Source: Bacillus sp. FJAT-44742 (GTDB taxonomy: Bacteria > Bacillota > Bacilli > Bacillales > Marinococcaceae). Taken from it: a stretch of DNA of 64,000 nucleotides. Below are positions 27,973 through 37,181 of the stretch, piece by piece (within the stretch, counting starts at the first letter, position 1; the number at the start of each line of letters is the position of its first letter). A program made the position numbers and the translations under genes. The notes below the pieces were generated by a model that was not told the origin of the DNA, searched no databases, and saw only the letters and a program-made list of their open reading frames with translations. The DNA is taken from assembly GCF_002797315.1 (NCBI RefSeq), contig NZ_KZ454936.1, positions 1,931,645 through 1,995,644 on the forward strand. Direction: 5' to 3'.

Positions 27973-28884
27973 TTAGGCACGCGGATGTGCCTGTTGGTAG
28001 ACATTTTTTAACCGTTCTTTCGTTACATGGGTATACAGCTGGGTTGTTGATAGATTTTCATGTCCCAGAAGATCCTGTACGGCTCTGATATCCGCACCAT
28101 TATCTAGTAAATGTGTAGCAAACGTATGCCTGAGAGAATGGGGAGAGGCATGAAGAGTTAACGAAACCTTTTTCATTCGTTTCGTAACCACATGGCGGAT
28201 TCCTCTGTCTGTTATCGGAGTGCCGAGATGATTCAAAAATAGGTATTCTGAATCTTTTTGACTTGATTTCTTAAGTAAATGCAACCTTCCATTCTGTGTA
28301 TACCGGTCAATGGCATCAAGAGCAAACGATCCAATCGGGGTATATCGCTCCTTATTGCCTTTCCCTTTCACAAAAATGGTTCCTAAAGAAAAATCAATAT
28401 GAGAAAGCTTTACATTGCAGCATTCGCTGACTCGTATTCCTGTGGCATAAAGGATCTCAAACAATGCAAGATCCCGCTGGTCCAGGGCTTTAGAAGCATC
28501 AAATGATTGAAAGAGTGCTTCTAACTCCTTGGCATATAAAAAATGAGGGAGCCTCAGCTCCTTTTTCGGGAGCGTGGTTAAAGCAAAGGGATTCTCAGTT
28601 ATCAGCCCTTCCCTCATTAGATATTTATAAAACGTCCGCAAGGCCGAAATTTTTCGGGAAAGCGAGGTGCGTTTGTACCCTTTATCGTATAAATGGGTAA
28701 AATACAAACGAACAAGGCGGTCATCGGCCTCTTTTGGGCTTGATACCGCCTCTGCATCCAAAAACTTTTCAAAATCAGACAGATCAAGGGAATATGCTTC
28801 CAATGTCATTGGAGAAGCATTTTTTTCGACCTGCATATATTTAAAAAAATTCTCTCCTAGAGCTTGAAAGGGCGCCTCTTTCAT
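27973..28884 (-). CDS. xerC: Tyrosine recombinase XerC (CodV)
   Basis: The 303-residue protein has an N-terminal SAM-like core-binding domain (about 10-95) and a C-terminal catalytic domain. The first catalytic Arg is in ATGIRVSE, the H-x-L-R box is in PHSLRHTFATHLL, and the nucleophile Tyr is in TQLYTHV. With XerD (RipX) it resolves chromosome dimers at dif. It is the first gene of the xerC-hslV-hslU-codY group, in the standard Bacillus position. Confidence 0.96.
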   Translation of the reverse strand: MKEAPFQALGENFFKYMQVEKNASPMTLEAYSLDLSDFEKFLDAEAVSSPKEADDRLVRLYFTHLYDKGYKRTSLSRKISALRTFYKYLMREGLITENPFALTTLPKKELRLPHFLYAKELEALFQSFDASKALDQRDLALFEILYATGIRVSECCNVKLSHIDFSLGTIFVKGKGNKERYTPIGSFALDAIDRYTQNGRLHLLKKSSQKDSEYLFLNHLGTPITDRGIRHVVTKRMKKVSLTLHASPHSLRHTFATHLLDNGADIRAVQDLLGHENLSTTQLYTHVTKERLKNVYQQAHPRA

Positions 28885-28947
28885 TACACCACCTCACAAA
28901 AGCTATTAAATTTTACCATACCTGTTTTTGGAGAGCAAGGAAGATGT

Positions 28948-30252
28948 TTATCTTTTCACAAAATTCTGAATCGCTCCCAATGCTCGCTGAGCTAATTGTT
29001 CATTTCTTTCTTTTTTATTTTTTATTCTATTCTCAAGCGGCGGAAGAAGCCCGAAATTTGCATTCATTGGCTGAAAATTATCCGGGTTGGCTGTTGTAAT
29101 GTAATTGGCCATGGCTCCTAATATGGTTTCTTGTGGAAGTACAGCAAGCTCTTCTCCCTGGACGAACCGAGCTGCATTGATTCCGGCAATCAATCCTGCA
29201 GCAGCTGATTCCACGTAACCCTCTACTCCAGTAATTTGTCCTGCAAAAAACAAATCCTCCCGATCTTTGAACTGGTAGGTCGGCTTTAATACGTTTGGTG
29301 AGTTAATAAAGGTGTTGCGATGCATCACGCCGTATCTGACCACTTCGGCATTTTCCAATCCCGGGATTTTTCTGATTACTTCTTTTTGGGGTCCCCACTT
29401 TAAGTGAGTTTGAAAGCCGACTATATTGTAAAGAGTGCCTGACTGATTATCCTGCCGTAACTGCACAACAGCGTATGGCCGCTTTCCTGTTTCAGGATGT
29501 TCAAGGCCGACGGGCTTCATCGGACCAAAAAGCATGGTCTTTTTTCCTCTTTTAGCCATGATCTCGATAGGCATGCAGCCCTCAAAGAAGATTTCTTTTT
29601 CAAATTCTTTCAATGGAACTGTTTCAGCTGAAGTTAACGCCTCATAAAACTCATCAAATTCTTCTTCTGTCATTGGACAGTTAATATAAGCAGCTTCTCC
29701 TTTATCATATCTTGATTTAAGATAAGCTTTATTCATATCTATGCTGTCCGTTTCAATAATGGGTGCTGCAGCATCATAGAAATAAAGGTATTCTTCACCT
29801 GTTAAATCCTTTATCGTCTGAGAGAGACCTTCTGTAGTTAATGGACCCGTTGCTATAATCGTCGGTCCTTCAGGAAGGCTGGTAATTTCTTCGTGAATGA
29901 CTTCCACATTTGGATGTTCTTTCACCCGAGAAGTGACAAGCCCTGCAAATTCATGGCGGTCAACAGCTAAGGCTCCACCGGCAGGTACGGAACAATCATC
30001 TGCAGAACGAATGATTACAGAATCCATTTCTCTCATTTCTTCTTTTAACACACCTACTGCATTTGTCAGACCGTTTGCTCTCAAGGAGTTGCTGCAGACA
30101 AGCTCGGCGAACTTATCCGTGTGGTGAGCTGGAGTCTGTTTTACAGGTCTCATTTCATACAATTTTACTTGGATACCTCTTTTGGCAAGCTGCCATGCAG
30201 CTTCACTTCCTGCCAGACCGGCTCCTATCACATTAACTGTCGTGTTCATCAT
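28948..30252 (-). CDS. trmFO: Folate/FAD-dependent tRNA (uracil-54) methyltransferase TrmFO
   Basis: The 434-residue flavoprotein has an N-terminal FAD-binding [11 protein letters not shown] motif near residue 10 and GidA-family blocks such as [22 protein letters not shown] and [14 protein letters not shown]. It makes 5-methyluridine at position 54 of tRNA with methylenetetrahydrofolate. It was formerly called gid. GGAG lies 7 bases before the first of two ATGs. A terminator separates it from topA, and a candidate promoter lies just upstream. Confidence 0.97.
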   Translation of the reverse strand: MMNTTVNVIGAGLAGSEAAWQLAKRGIQVKLYEMRPVKQTPAHHTDKFAELVCSNSLRANGLTNAVGVLKEEMREMDSVIIRSADDCSVPAGGALAVDRHEFAGLVTSRVKEHPNVEVIHEEITSLPEGPTIIATGPLTTEGLSQTIKDLTGEEYLYFYDAAAPIIETDSIDMNKAYLKSRYDKGEAAYINCPMTEEEFDEFYEALTSAETVPLKEFEKEIFFEGCMPIEIMAKRGKKTMLFGPMKPVGLEHPETGKRPYAVVQLRQDNQSGTLYNIVGFQTHLKWGPQKEVIRKIPGLENAEVVRYGVMHRNTFINSPNVLKPTYQFKDREDLFFAGQITGVEGYVESAAAGLIAGINAARFVQGEELAVLPQETILGAMANYITTANPDNFQPMNANFGLLPPLENRIKNKKERNEQLAQRALGAIQNFVKR

Positions 30253-30283
30253 TCTAAAACTCCATTCTATATACTTGCTTCTT

Positions 30284-30313
30284 AATATATTATGCTGTTG
30301 GCATCATTTTCAA
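30284..30313 (-). promoter_or_regulatory. Candidate sigma-A promoter of trmFO
   Basis: TTGAAA (30308-30313), 18 bases, TATATT (30284-30289) on the minus strand, downstream of the topA terminator. This gives a leader of about 25 bases before trmFO and would feed xerC-hslVU-codY too. Confidence 0.45.
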
Positions 30314-30343
30314 CTTTACAAGCTATTCTAAAAGAACATAGGA

Positions 30344-30369
30344 AAGCCCCTTTTTTAGAAAAGGGGTTT
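30344..30369 (-). terminator. Terminator after topA
   Basis: A hairpin pairs AAGCCCCTTTT with AAAAGGGGTTT (one G-T pair) around a 4-base loop, about 40 bases beyond the topA stop. It lies between topA and trmFO, so the two are likely separate units. Confidence 0.75.
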
Positions 30370-30411
30370 CTCCTACTTACTATACCGATTTCATTTTTGT
30401 TTCACAAGAGA

Positions 30412-32484
30412 TTAGTTCGGCTCTTCCTTGTAATCACATTCAGCGCATTGTACATGAACGCCCTTTTTCGTTTTCTTTTCCACAAGAAGCCCTTCGCATT
30501 TCGGGCAAGGACGGGATATTGGTTTATCCCAGGAGACAAACTCGCATTCTGGATAGCGGTCACAACCATAAAACGTCCGGCGTTTTTTGCTTTTTCTTTC
30601 CACGATATTACCTTCTTTACAGCTTGGGCATTTGACGCCAATATCCTTTACGATTGCTTTTGTATTTCGACAGTCAGGAAAATTGGAGCATGCCATAAAC
30701 TTTCCGTAACGCCCCATCTTATAGACCATTTCGTGTCCGCACTTCTCACAGTCTTCTCCAGCCGGTTCATCTTTGATTTCAACTTCCTTCATTTCTTCTT
30801 CTGCCACGGTAAGCCGCTTTTCAAAGTCCTGGTAGAAGGTATCAATAATCCTGATCCAGTCTTCTCGTCCTTCTTCAATGTAGTCTAAATCGTTTTCCAT
30901 TTTCGCTGTAAATTCAACATCAAGAATTTCCGGGAAAAATTCAACGATCAATTCAAGAACGATCTCGCCAAGTTCTGTCGGAACAAACCTTTTATCCTCA
31001 AGAGCCACATATCCTCTTCTCTGGATCGTGTCAAGGGTTGGGGCATAGGTAGACGGCCGCCCGATTCCAAGCTCCTCCATTGTACGTACCAGTCTTGCTT
31101 CCGTATAGCGCGGAGGCGGCTGAGTAAAGTGCTGATTCGGTTCAAGCTCCTCTTTCTTCACCGTTTCTCCTTCTTTTAAATCAGGAAGGAACTTATCTTC
31201 TTCTTTCTTTCCATCATCATTACCTTCAACATAAACTTTCATGAAGCCTGGAAACTTAACCTTTGACCCAGTGGCCCGAAATATCACACCCTCATTCGTA
31301 AGGTCTACTGTCATCGTATCCATTACAGCGGGAGCCATTTCGCTTGCAACAAGCCTTTCCCAGATTAACTTGTAGAGGCGGAACTGATCACGGCTCAAAT
31401 ACTGTTTGATTGTTTTGGGATCTTTCAGTACAGAGGTAGGACGAACAGCTTCGTGAGCGTCCTGTGACTTATTGTCTTTCTTTTGTGATTTTTTACCTCC
31501 GCCGATGTACTCTTTGCCATACGTATCTTGAATGTATTGTTTTGTTTCCTCTTTCGCTGTATCAGAAATCCGGGTAGAGTCTGTTCTCATATAGGTAATT
31601 AACCCTATTGTCCCTTCTTTGCCAATATCGATACCTTCATAAAGCTGCTGAGCAATCATCATTGTTTTCTTTGCCCTGAAATTCAGTTTTCTGGCAGCTT
31701 CCTGCTGAAGAGAAGAGGTTGTAAACGGCAACACAGGATTTCTTCGGCGCTCTCGCTTTTTTACAGAATCAATAAGAAACTCGTCTCCCTTTAGTTTCCT
31801 TAACACATTCTGTACATCTTCTTCTGAGTTCAGTTCGAGTTTTTTTCCATCCTGGCCGTAGAATTTTGCTTCAAATGATTCTTTTCCGTAAAGAAATGAG
31901 CCTTTAATACTCCAATATTCTTCCGGGACAAATTCTTTTATTTCTTTTTCACGCTCAATAATCATCTTGACTGCAATGGACTGAACTCTTCCGGCACTTA
32001 ACCCCTTCTTTACTTTCTTCCATAAAAGAGGGCTGATGTTATAGCCGACTAGCCGGTCAAGAATCCTTCGTGCCTGCTGAGCGTCAACTAAATCCATGTT
32101 AATCGGGCGTGGATGCTTAAATGCATCCTTAATTGCAGTCTTGGTAATTTCGTTAAATACTACTCTGCAATCGGAATCTTCGTCGATATCCAGGCTGTGA
32201 GCGAGGTGCCAGGCTATGGCTTCCCCTTCTCTGTCGGGGTCAGCTGCTAAATAAATCTTTTTAACTTTTTTAGCAGCGGTCTTTAATTCTTTTAAGACCG
32301 GGCCTTTTCCCCTTATGGTAATGTATTTTGGTTCGTACTGATTAGTTGTGTCTACTCCCATTTGACTTTTTGGTAGATCCCGGACGTGACCCATTGATGC
32401 TTTCACGATGTATTTTTTTCCAAGATATTTACCGATCGTTTTTGCTTTAGCGGGAGATTCAACGATTACTAAATAATCTGCCAT
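30412..32484 (-). CDS. topA: DNA topoisomerase I
   Basis: The 690-residue type IA enzyme has an N-terminal TOPRIM domain ([16 protein letters not shown]; acidic [12 protein letters not shown] at 83-94) and catalytic Tyr298 in [11 protein letters not shown]. Three C-terminal four-cysteine zinc motifs follow (CEKC...CSNFPDC, CPSC...CDRYPEC, CPKC...CAEC). It relaxes negative supercoils. It follows dprA in the standard Bacillus order but is separated from it by 555 bases. Confidence 0.98.
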   Translation of the reverse strand: MADYLVIVESPAKAKTIGKYLGKKYIVKASMGHVRDLPKSQMGVDTTNQYEPKYITIRGKGPVLKELKTAAKKVKKIYLAADPDREGEAIAWHLAHSLDIDEDSDCRVVFNEITKTAIKDAFKHPRPINMDLVDAQQARRILDRLVGYNISPLLWKKVKKGLSAGRVQSIAVKMIIEREKEIKEFVPEEYWSIKGSFLYGKESFEAKFYGQDGKKLELNSEEDVQNVLRKLKGDEFLIDSVKKRERRRNPVLPFTTSSLQQEAARKLNFRAKKTMMIAQQLYEGIDIGKEGTIGLITYMRTDSTRISDTAKEETKQYIQDTYGKEYIGGGKKSQKKDNKSQDAHEAVRPTSVLKDPKTIKQYLSRDQFRLYKLIWERLVASEMAPAVMDTMTVDLTNEGVIFRATGSKVKFPGFMKVYVEGNDDGKKEEDKFLPDLKEGETVKKEELEPNQHFTQPPPRYTEARLVRTMEELGIGRPSTYAPTLDTIQRRGYVALEDKRFVPTELGEIVLELIVEFFPEILDVEFTAKMENDLDYIEEGREDWIRIIDTFYQDFEKRLTVAEEEMKEVEIKDEPAGEDCEKCGHEMVYKMGRYGKFMACSNFPDCRNTKAIVKDIGVKCPSCKEGNIVERKSKKRRTFYGCDRYPECEFVSWDKPISRPCPKCEGLLVEKKTKKGVHVQCAECDYKEEPN

Positions 32485-32525
32485 TTCTTTTGTGTTCTCC
32501 CCCTTTGGAGTTATAAATCTTCATT

Positions 32526-32555
32526 AGTATCAATCACCGCATTTGTCTTTGTCAA
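32526..32555 (-). promoter_or_regulatory. Candidate sigma-A promoter of topA
   Basis: A perfect -35 TTGACA (32550-32555), 18 bases, then GATACT (32526-32531), about 40 bases before the topA ATG. The -10 is only 4 of 6. The GGGGGAG ribosome site follows. Confidence 0.5.
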
Positions 32556-32889
32556 ATTTCTTATTTCATGTGTTCTGTTTATCCGATACTTAAAGTAAAT
32601 TCTAAGTGCCACTATACTGGTCCCTGTCAGCCAGGCGCAAAGAGTGATAAATCACAATCATTTTTTCACAGTTTATGGTTTATGTCTACCCAAAAATTTC
32701 TTAAAGCATATTTTTCATTCCTTTCATTGCCAATTTTATTCCTTACTATTCTATTTTTTTCCTTTTAATTTGCTCTTTTTTACTTTTATAAAAAATGTTG
32801 AACACTTTGTTGTTAGTTTTCGTTAAGAGACGCTTGCTTGCACCTTTTGGTACAAGTACGACATCCATTCATGTTTCACTCTTTCCCAA

Positions 32890-32990
32890 TCAAGGTGTCA
32901 CTATGCCTCGGGCATGGCTTCGCTTCCTCAGCAAACCCTTGCGGGATCTTTGGCCTCTTCCTACTCCCGAAGACGTCTCGCCCCTTTTAT
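32890..32990. repeat. GC-rich intergenic repeat-like segment
   Basis: A distinct GC-rich block in AT-rich surroundings contains a small perfect hairpin (ATGCC-TCG-GGCAT, 32903-32915). Read on the minus strand it shows phrases such as CGGGAGTAGG, GATCCCGCAAGGG and GAGGAAGCG. It resembles the dispersed intergenic repeat I recall from alkaliphilic and halophilic Bacillus genomes. Only one copy is in this window, so repeat status is inferred. Confidence 0.45.
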
Positions 32991-33039
32991 CTAGCATTAT
33001 AAGATTTTAGAACATCCATATTCACTTTTACCAGAGCTC

Positions 33040-33900
33040 TTACAAAAGATCATCCGGTTGCAGTATCGGCCGAGCACCGTCCTGAATTAATTTATTTGTG
33101 CCTGCAGAAACTTTGGAGTCAATTGGTCCTGGCAGGGCGTAAACATCCCTGCCTTGCTCAAGAGCCTGAGATGCAGTGATTAAGGAGCCGCTTTTGACCC
33201 CTGCTTCAATAACAAAAACAGCGTCAGACAATGCACTGATTATTCGGTTTCTCATTGGGAACTGCCATTTGGCTGGAGGAGTATGAGGTGGATATTCGCT
33301 TACAAGTAAATGGGATTGGGAGATCATTCGGGAGAGGGGAAGATTTTCACGAGGATACATATAATTAAATCCACTTCCACATACAGCAATCGTATACCCC
33401 TGATGAGTCACAGCAAGTTGGTGGGCTCTTGTATCCACACCTTTGGCAAGGCCCGAAATGATAACTGCTCGTTTCTTAATAATCGGGGGGAGGAGCATTT
33501 GCATAGCCTGCAGACCGTACGAGGTAGGCTGTCTTGTCCCGACAACCGCTAAGAAGGAGGATTTCTTTAAAATATCTGTCTGTCCTTTGACGTAAAGCAC
33601 CCAGGGGGGATCATGCATCTGAAATAAACGCCGGGGATACATGGAGTCAAAGGGTGTGATAATTATAATATTTCGATCCAAATAATACTGGACTGTTCTT
33701 TTTCCTTTTTCTTTTTGAAGGAAATGAATTAAGGAAGAAGCTTTTTTAAGTGGGATTGACAATTCATTTGATAAAGAAGCGGGGGATAAGACGAAAGGAA
33801 GAGAAAACGAGGGGTCAATAGTATAAATTTTTTTAAGTGTATTCCAGCCTGCTCCTGGGGCTTCATGCAAAAGAAGCAGCCGGTTTTTGCGGTCTGTCAT
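33040..33900 (-). CDS. dprA: DNA-processing protein DprA (Smf)
   Basis: The 286-residue protein has an N-terminal SAM-like region and a central Rossmann fold with the DprA blocks VGTRQPTSYG, VIISGLAKGVDTRAHQLAV and EYPPHTPPAKWQFPMRNRIISALSD (shown as family blocks). DprA loads RecA on incoming single-stranded DNA during transformation. There is no clear C-terminal winged helix, as in B. subtilis Smf. AGGGAGG precedes the ATG. Confidence 0.94.
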   Translation of the reverse strand: MTDRKNRLLLLHEAPGAGWNTLKKIYTIDPSFSLPFVLSPASLSNELSIPLKKASSLIHFLQKEKGKRTVQYYLDRNIIIITPFDSMYPRRLFQMHDPPWVLYVKGQTDILKKSSFLAVVGTRQPTSYGLQAMQMLLPPIIKKRAVIISGLAKGVDTRAHQLAVTHQGYTIAVCGSGFNYMYPRENLPLSRMISQSHLLVSEYPPHTPPAKWQFPMRNRIISALSDAVFVIEAGVKSGSLITASQALEQGRDVYALPGPIDSKVSAGTNKLIQDGARPILQPDDLL

Positions 33901-34030
33901 ATTCAGCCTCCCTTATTGAGTTTATACGAGTCAAGAAGTTTCATAGATTAAAAATAACAGGACCTTGTTTACATAATGCAATTATGGTTAATATGCATGG
34001 TTTGAGGTATACCTAAGGGAATAAAGGAAG

Positions 34031-34063
34031 AGAAAAGCCCCCTTATAGAAAGGAGGCTTTTCT
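34031..34063 (-). terminator. Terminator after sucD
   Basis: A nine-base outer stem (AGAAAAGCC with GGCTTTTCT) and a four-base inner stem are joined by one mismatch, with a five-base loop. It lies within 10 bases of the sucD stop. Confidence 0.85.
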
Positions 34064-34068
34064 TGGTG

Positions 34069-34980
34069 TTATTCTGCTTTATGTGTAAGACACTTTTCAT
34101 AAATATTGTTTTCTTTAAGTGAAGAAATAAGTGTCTCCCCGATTTCAGAAGGAGTTGGAGAAACGCTGACTCCGCAATTTTCCAATGTTGAAATTTTTTC
34201 GTCTGCGGTCCCTTTGCCGCCAGAGATGATCGCGCCGGCATGACCCATCCGCTTCCCTGGAGGTGCTGTACGGCCGCCGATAAATCCTACGACAGGCTTA
34301 TTCATATTTTCCTTGATCCATTCTGCCGCTTCTTCTTCAGCGGTACCGCCAATTTCACCAATCATGATGACAGCATACGTATCTTCGTCATCATTAAACG
34401 CTTTTAGTACATCTATAAAATCCGTTCCGTTTACTGGGTCACCGCCGATACCTACAGCTGTAGACTGGCCGATCCCATTTGTGGAAAGCTGGTGTACAGC
34501 TTCATACGTAAGAGTTCCGGAACGAGATACAACGCCCACATGCCCTTTTTTATGGATATATCCAGGCATGATACCGATTTTACATTCTTCCGGAGTGATA
34601 ACACCTGGGCAGTTCGGGCCGACTAGACGAGTCTTTTTCCCTTCCATGAATCGTTTTACCTTAATCATGTCTATAACAGGGATACCCTCTGTAATGCAAA
34701 TAGCAAGATCAAGCTCTGCATCTACTGCTTCCAAAATTGCATCCGCTGCAAATGCTGGGGGTACATAAATAACAGTAGCGTTTGCCCCGGTTTTTTTCAC
34801 AGCTTCTTCCACCGTATCAAATACCGGAATTCCTTCTATTTCAGTGCCGCCTTTTCCAGGGGTAACACCACCTACAATCTGTGTACCATATTCTACGGCC
34901 TGCTGAGTGTGAAACAAACCAGTAGAACCAGTAATACCTTGTACGATGACCTTTGTATCTTTATTAATAAAGATGCTCAT
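34069..34980 (-). CDS. sucD: Succinyl-CoA synthetase alpha subunit
   Basis: The 303-residue protein has an N-terminal CoA-binding Rossmann domain ([13 protein letters not shown]), the VGPNCPGVI motif, and the phospho-histidine loop [11 protein letters not shown] near residue 247. With SucC it converts succinyl-CoA, ADP and phosphate to succinate, CoA and ATP in the TCA cycle. It lies 20 bases after sucC in the same operon and ends at a strong terminator. Confidence 0.98.
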   Translation of the reverse strand: MSIFINKDTKVIVQGITGSTGLFHTQQAVEYGTQIVGGVTPGKGGTEIEGIPVFDTVEEAVKKTGANATVIYVPPAFAADAILEAVDAELDLAICITEGIPVIDMIKVKRFMEGKKTRLVGPNCPGVITPEECKIGIMPGYIHKKGHVGVVSRSGTLTYEAVHQLSTNGIGQSTAVGIGGDPVNGTDFIDVLKAFNDDEDTYAVIMIGEIGGTAEEEAAEWIKENMNKPVVGFIGGRTAPPGKRMGHAGAIISGGKGTADEKISTLENCGVSVSPTPSEIGETLISSLKENNIYEKCLTHKAE

Positions 34981-34999
34981 TGCTCTCAGTCCCGCCTTT

Positions 35000-36160
35000 C
35001 TATTTCACTAGAGATACGATTTTTTGTGCTCCGTCTGACATGGAATCTGCTGCTGTGATGTTAAGCCCAGATTCTTCAAGGATTTTCTTACCGCGATCTA
35101 CATTTGTACCTTCAAGGCGCACGACGAGAGGGATCTCAAGGCCTACTTGCTTCGTTGCCTCAACTACACCTTCAGCAATGACGTCACATTTCATGATTCC
35201 GCCAAAGATATTTACGTAGATGCCTTTTACCTGTTCATCAGACAGGATGATTTTGAAAGCTTCTGTTACCTTTTCTGCTGTAGCGCCGCCTCCAACATCA
35301 AGGAAGTTGGCCGGTTCGCCGCTAAAGTGCTTAATGATATCCATTGTTGCCATCGCAAGCCCTGCACCATTTACCATGCAGCCGATATTTCCATCAAGTG
35401 CAATATAGCTTAGGTCAAATTTAGAAGCTTCGATTTCTTTTGGATCCTCTTCATCAAGGTCGCGGAATTCTGTAATATCCTTTTGACGGTATAAGGCGTT
35501 GGAATCGAAATTCAATTTCGCATCAAGAGCCATAACGCTCCCGTCACCAGTTGTAACCAAAGGATTAATTTCTGCAATAGAGCAGTCCTTCTCACTAAAG
35601 ACCTTGTAAAGACCCATCATGAACTTAACAGCCTGCCCTACTAGTTTCTTAGGAATATTAATATTAAACGCCAGACGACGCGCCTGATAGCCTTGAAGGC
35701 CTACAGCAGGATCAATGTACTCTTTAAAGATTTTTTCAGGAGTAGCTTCGGCCACTTCCTCGATTTCCGTACCGCCTTCTTCCGAAGCCATCATAACGAC
35801 ACGGTCTGTTTCCCGGTCTACAACAAGACCTACATAGTATTCTTTTTGGATGTCGCATCCTTCTTCAATAAGTAAGCGTTTAACTTCTTTGCCTTCCGGG
35901 CCTGTCTGGTGGGTGACTAAGGTTTTGCCAAGAATTTCATCGGCATATGTACGCACCTCATCAAGGTTCTTTGCCACCTTTACGCCGCCTGCTTTCCCGC
36001 GGCCACCCGCGTGAATCTGTGCTTTTACTACATTTACTTCTGAGCCAAGCTCTTTTGCAGCTTCTACTGCTTCATCAACAGAGAAAGCAACTTTTCCATT
36101 CGGCACGGCTACGCCGTACTTTCTGAGGAGTTCTTTTCCTTGATACTCATGGATATTCAT
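35000..36160 (-). CDS. sucC: Succinyl-CoA synthetase beta subunit
   Basis: The 386-residue protein has an N-terminal ATP-grasp domain ([17 protein letters not shown]) and a C-terminal ligase domain ([27 protein letters not shown]). It binds the nucleotide and succinate for the SucCD enzyme. A GGAGGATGGAG site lies just before the ATG. The upstream gap holds a candidate promoter and a short leader hairpin. Confidence 0.98.
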   Translation of the reverse strand: MNIHEYQGKELLRKYGVAVPNGKVAFSVDEAVEAAKELGSEVNVVKAQIHAGGRGKAGGVKVAKNLDEVRTYADEILGKTLVTHQTGPEGKEVKRLLIEEGCDIQKEYYVGLVVDRETDRVVMMASEEGGTEIEEVAEATPEKIFKEYIDPAVGLQGYQARRLAFNINIPKKLVGQAVKFMMGLYKVFSEKDCSIAEINPLVTTGDGSVMALDAKLNFDSNALYRQKDITEFRDLDEEDPKEIEASKFDLSYIALDGNIGCMVNGAGLAMATMDIIKHFSGEPANFLDVGGGATAEKVTEAFKIILSDEQVKGIYVNIFGGIMKCDVIAEGVVEATKQVGLEIPLVVRLEGTNVDRGKKILEESGLNITAADSMSDGAQKIVSLVK

Positions 36161-36235
36161 GTTCTCTCCATCCTCCTAACGATTCAGTACGAATTCATCG
36201 AACTGCTTGTCCTCATCCAAGGATCGGGTGGAACG

Positions 36236-36256
36236 ATTGGCGGTGAGTCAGCCAAT
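36236..36256 (-). other. Short inverted repeat in the sucC leader
   Basis: ATTGGC and GCCAAT form a six-base stem around a nine-base loop that itself contains TGAGTCA. It would lie about 12-32 bases into the sucCD transcript if the promoter call is right. It could be an RNA hairpin or an operator; nothing further supports either. Confidence 0.35.
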
Positions 36257-36274
36257 GTTTCTCACACATCTTTA

Positions 36275-36303
36275 ATCGTATTAAAAAACTCAGGATTTTT
36301 CAA
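36275..36303 (-). promoter_or_regulatory. Candidate sigma-A promoter of sucCD
   Basis: TTGAAA (36298-36303), 17 bases, TACGAT (36275-36280) on the minus strand. It predicts a leader of about 108 bases before sucC. Confidence 0.45.
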
Positions 36304-36655
36304 CAATTCGTCACAAATTTATGAATATAATTTGTAAACGCTGACATTTCTAGTGCCATAATTGGAAAAAATATATTAATTTACCAGTTTTTATGGTCGA
36401 TTTCTATACCAGCTGTAAAAAAATGTCTCTCAGGTCAAGTCCATTACACTTTCAATAACTGCAATCCTCGTAGATTCTCTCAGAAAAACTCAAGGAGAAA
36501 TAAGCTCCAGCTGAATGGTCCTTCATTGAGCTGTCTCTGCCCAAGAGGAAGCTGAAGCTTTTCCTGTGAATAGAAGATACCATAAATGCAAAATGAAAGG
36601 CCTTGAATGAATGCTGTCCTTATTCCTTAAGGGCAAACCATGATCTCAGATGAAA

Positions 36656-36675
36656 GCACCTCCTTTAGGAGACAC
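36656..36675 (-). terminator. Terminator-like hairpin after the SASP-like gene
   Basis: On the minus-strand RNA, GTGTCTCCT pairs with AGGAGGTGC (three G-U pairs) around a two-base turn and is followed by UUUCAUCU. The pairing works mainly in the minus direction. The loop and the U-tract are poor, so the call is modest. Confidence 0.4.
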
Positions 36676-36679
36676 CCCT

Positions 36680-36856
36680 TTATTTTTCTTTCTTTTGTTC
36701 GTTTTCCTTGCTGCAATTCATGGTTTTTTTCATGTCTTTTGCTTTTGCATCCATTTCCTGGACTGAAGAAAAAACTCCAAATTCCTGAGCAAATTCTTCA
36801 CTGAAACTTTTTACACATTGTTCTGCGCCTTCTACATCGAGCTTGTTTTTTTTCAC
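36680..36856 (-). CDS. Small protein resembling the N-terminal half of an alpha/beta-type SASP
   Basis: This 58-residue protein probably starts with GTG at 36856, after an AGAGGTGG ribosome site. Residues 4-28 follow the alpha/beta-type small acid-soluble spore protein pattern: NKLxVxGAEQ, then EEFAQEFGV. The EFAQEF segment resembles the site cut by the germination protease GPR. The usual second half, with its GxVGGE DNA-binding block, is replaced by a Lys/Glu-rich tail (KDMKKTMNCSKENEQ). Cys13 and Cys48 are unusual for SASPs. A sigma-G-like promoter lies just upstream. A SASP-related spore protein is an inference; a chance similarity remains possible. Confidence 0.65.
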   Translation of the reverse strand: MKKNKLDVEGAEQCVKSFSEEFAQEFGVFSSVQEMDAKAKDMKKTMNCSKENEQKKEK

Positions 36857-36884
36857 CTGGGCCACCTCTTTTACTTTTTACGGA

Positions 36885-36914
36885 TAGTATGACCCTTACC
36901 GTTTCTTCTTATTT
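36885..36914 (-). promoter_or_regulatory. Candidate sigma-G (forespore) promoter of the SASP-like gene
   Basis: On the minus strand the -10 CATACTA (36885-36891) fits the sigma-G pattern CATNHTA. Eighteen bases upstream is AAATA (36910-36914), 4 of 5 to the -35 pattern GHATR. The start point would be about 22 bases before the GTG. The -35 overlaps the ylqH stop codon. Confidence 0.5.
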
Positions 36915-37181
36915 CATTGCTTTATCTATCCTGTACAAAAAAGCGAACACCTCAGCAACGACTTCATACAAATCATCTGGAATGGTTTCATTCATGTTAA
37001 GATTGGAAAGAAGCTCGACCAATGAAGGATCTTCCTGAATAGGAATGTTATGCTCTTTTGCTTTTGCAATAATTTCTGCAGCCGCCATTCCTTTTCCTTT
37101 GGCCTTTACCACCGGTGCCCAGTCCTTTGAGTCCTCATAGCTTAAAGCGACGGCGTTCTTTGTTGAATATAAATCTTTCAT
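36909..37181 (-). CDS. ylqH: YlqH: stand-alone FlhB C-terminal-like protein
   Basis: This 90-residue protein is homologous to the cytoplasmic C-terminal domain of FlhB (KNAVALSYEDSKDWAPVVKAKGKG, then a helical end EVVAEVFAFLYRIDKAM). It has no membrane part and lacks the NPTH autocleavage motif. Similar small FlhB-like proteins (FhlB) can partly replace the FlhB C-terminal fragment in other bacteria. It overlaps the end of ylqG by 4 bases, so the two are coupled. The function in Bacillus is unknown. Confidence 0.9.
   Translation of the reverse strand: MKDLYSTKNAVALSYEDSKDWAPVVKAKGKGMAAAEIIAKAKEHNIPIQEDPSLVELLSNLNMNETIPDDLYEVVAEVFAFLYRIDKAMK

Larger units (their letters stand above)
32485..33039. 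other. Gene-free region between dprA and topA
   Basis: About 555 bases. It holds the topA ribosome site and promoter, a strongly T-rich stretch (about 32650-32820), and a GC-rich repeat-like segment (32890-32990). Short open frames on the plus strand here are not convincing. In B. subtilis dprA and topA are closer. Confidence 0.7.
36161..36679. other. Gene-free region upstream of sucC
   Basis: About 520 bases with no credible gene. It holds the sucCD promoter candidate, the 36236-36256 inverted repeat and the terminator-like hairpin at 36656-36675. The 36305-36650 part shows nothing I can interpret. Confidence 0.7.

Noticed and set aside
32568-33010. Plus-strand open frames between topA and dprA.
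   Set aside because: Composition is dominated by T-rich DNA (Phe/Leu/Ser) and the repeat-like block, with no ribosome sites or recognisable domains.
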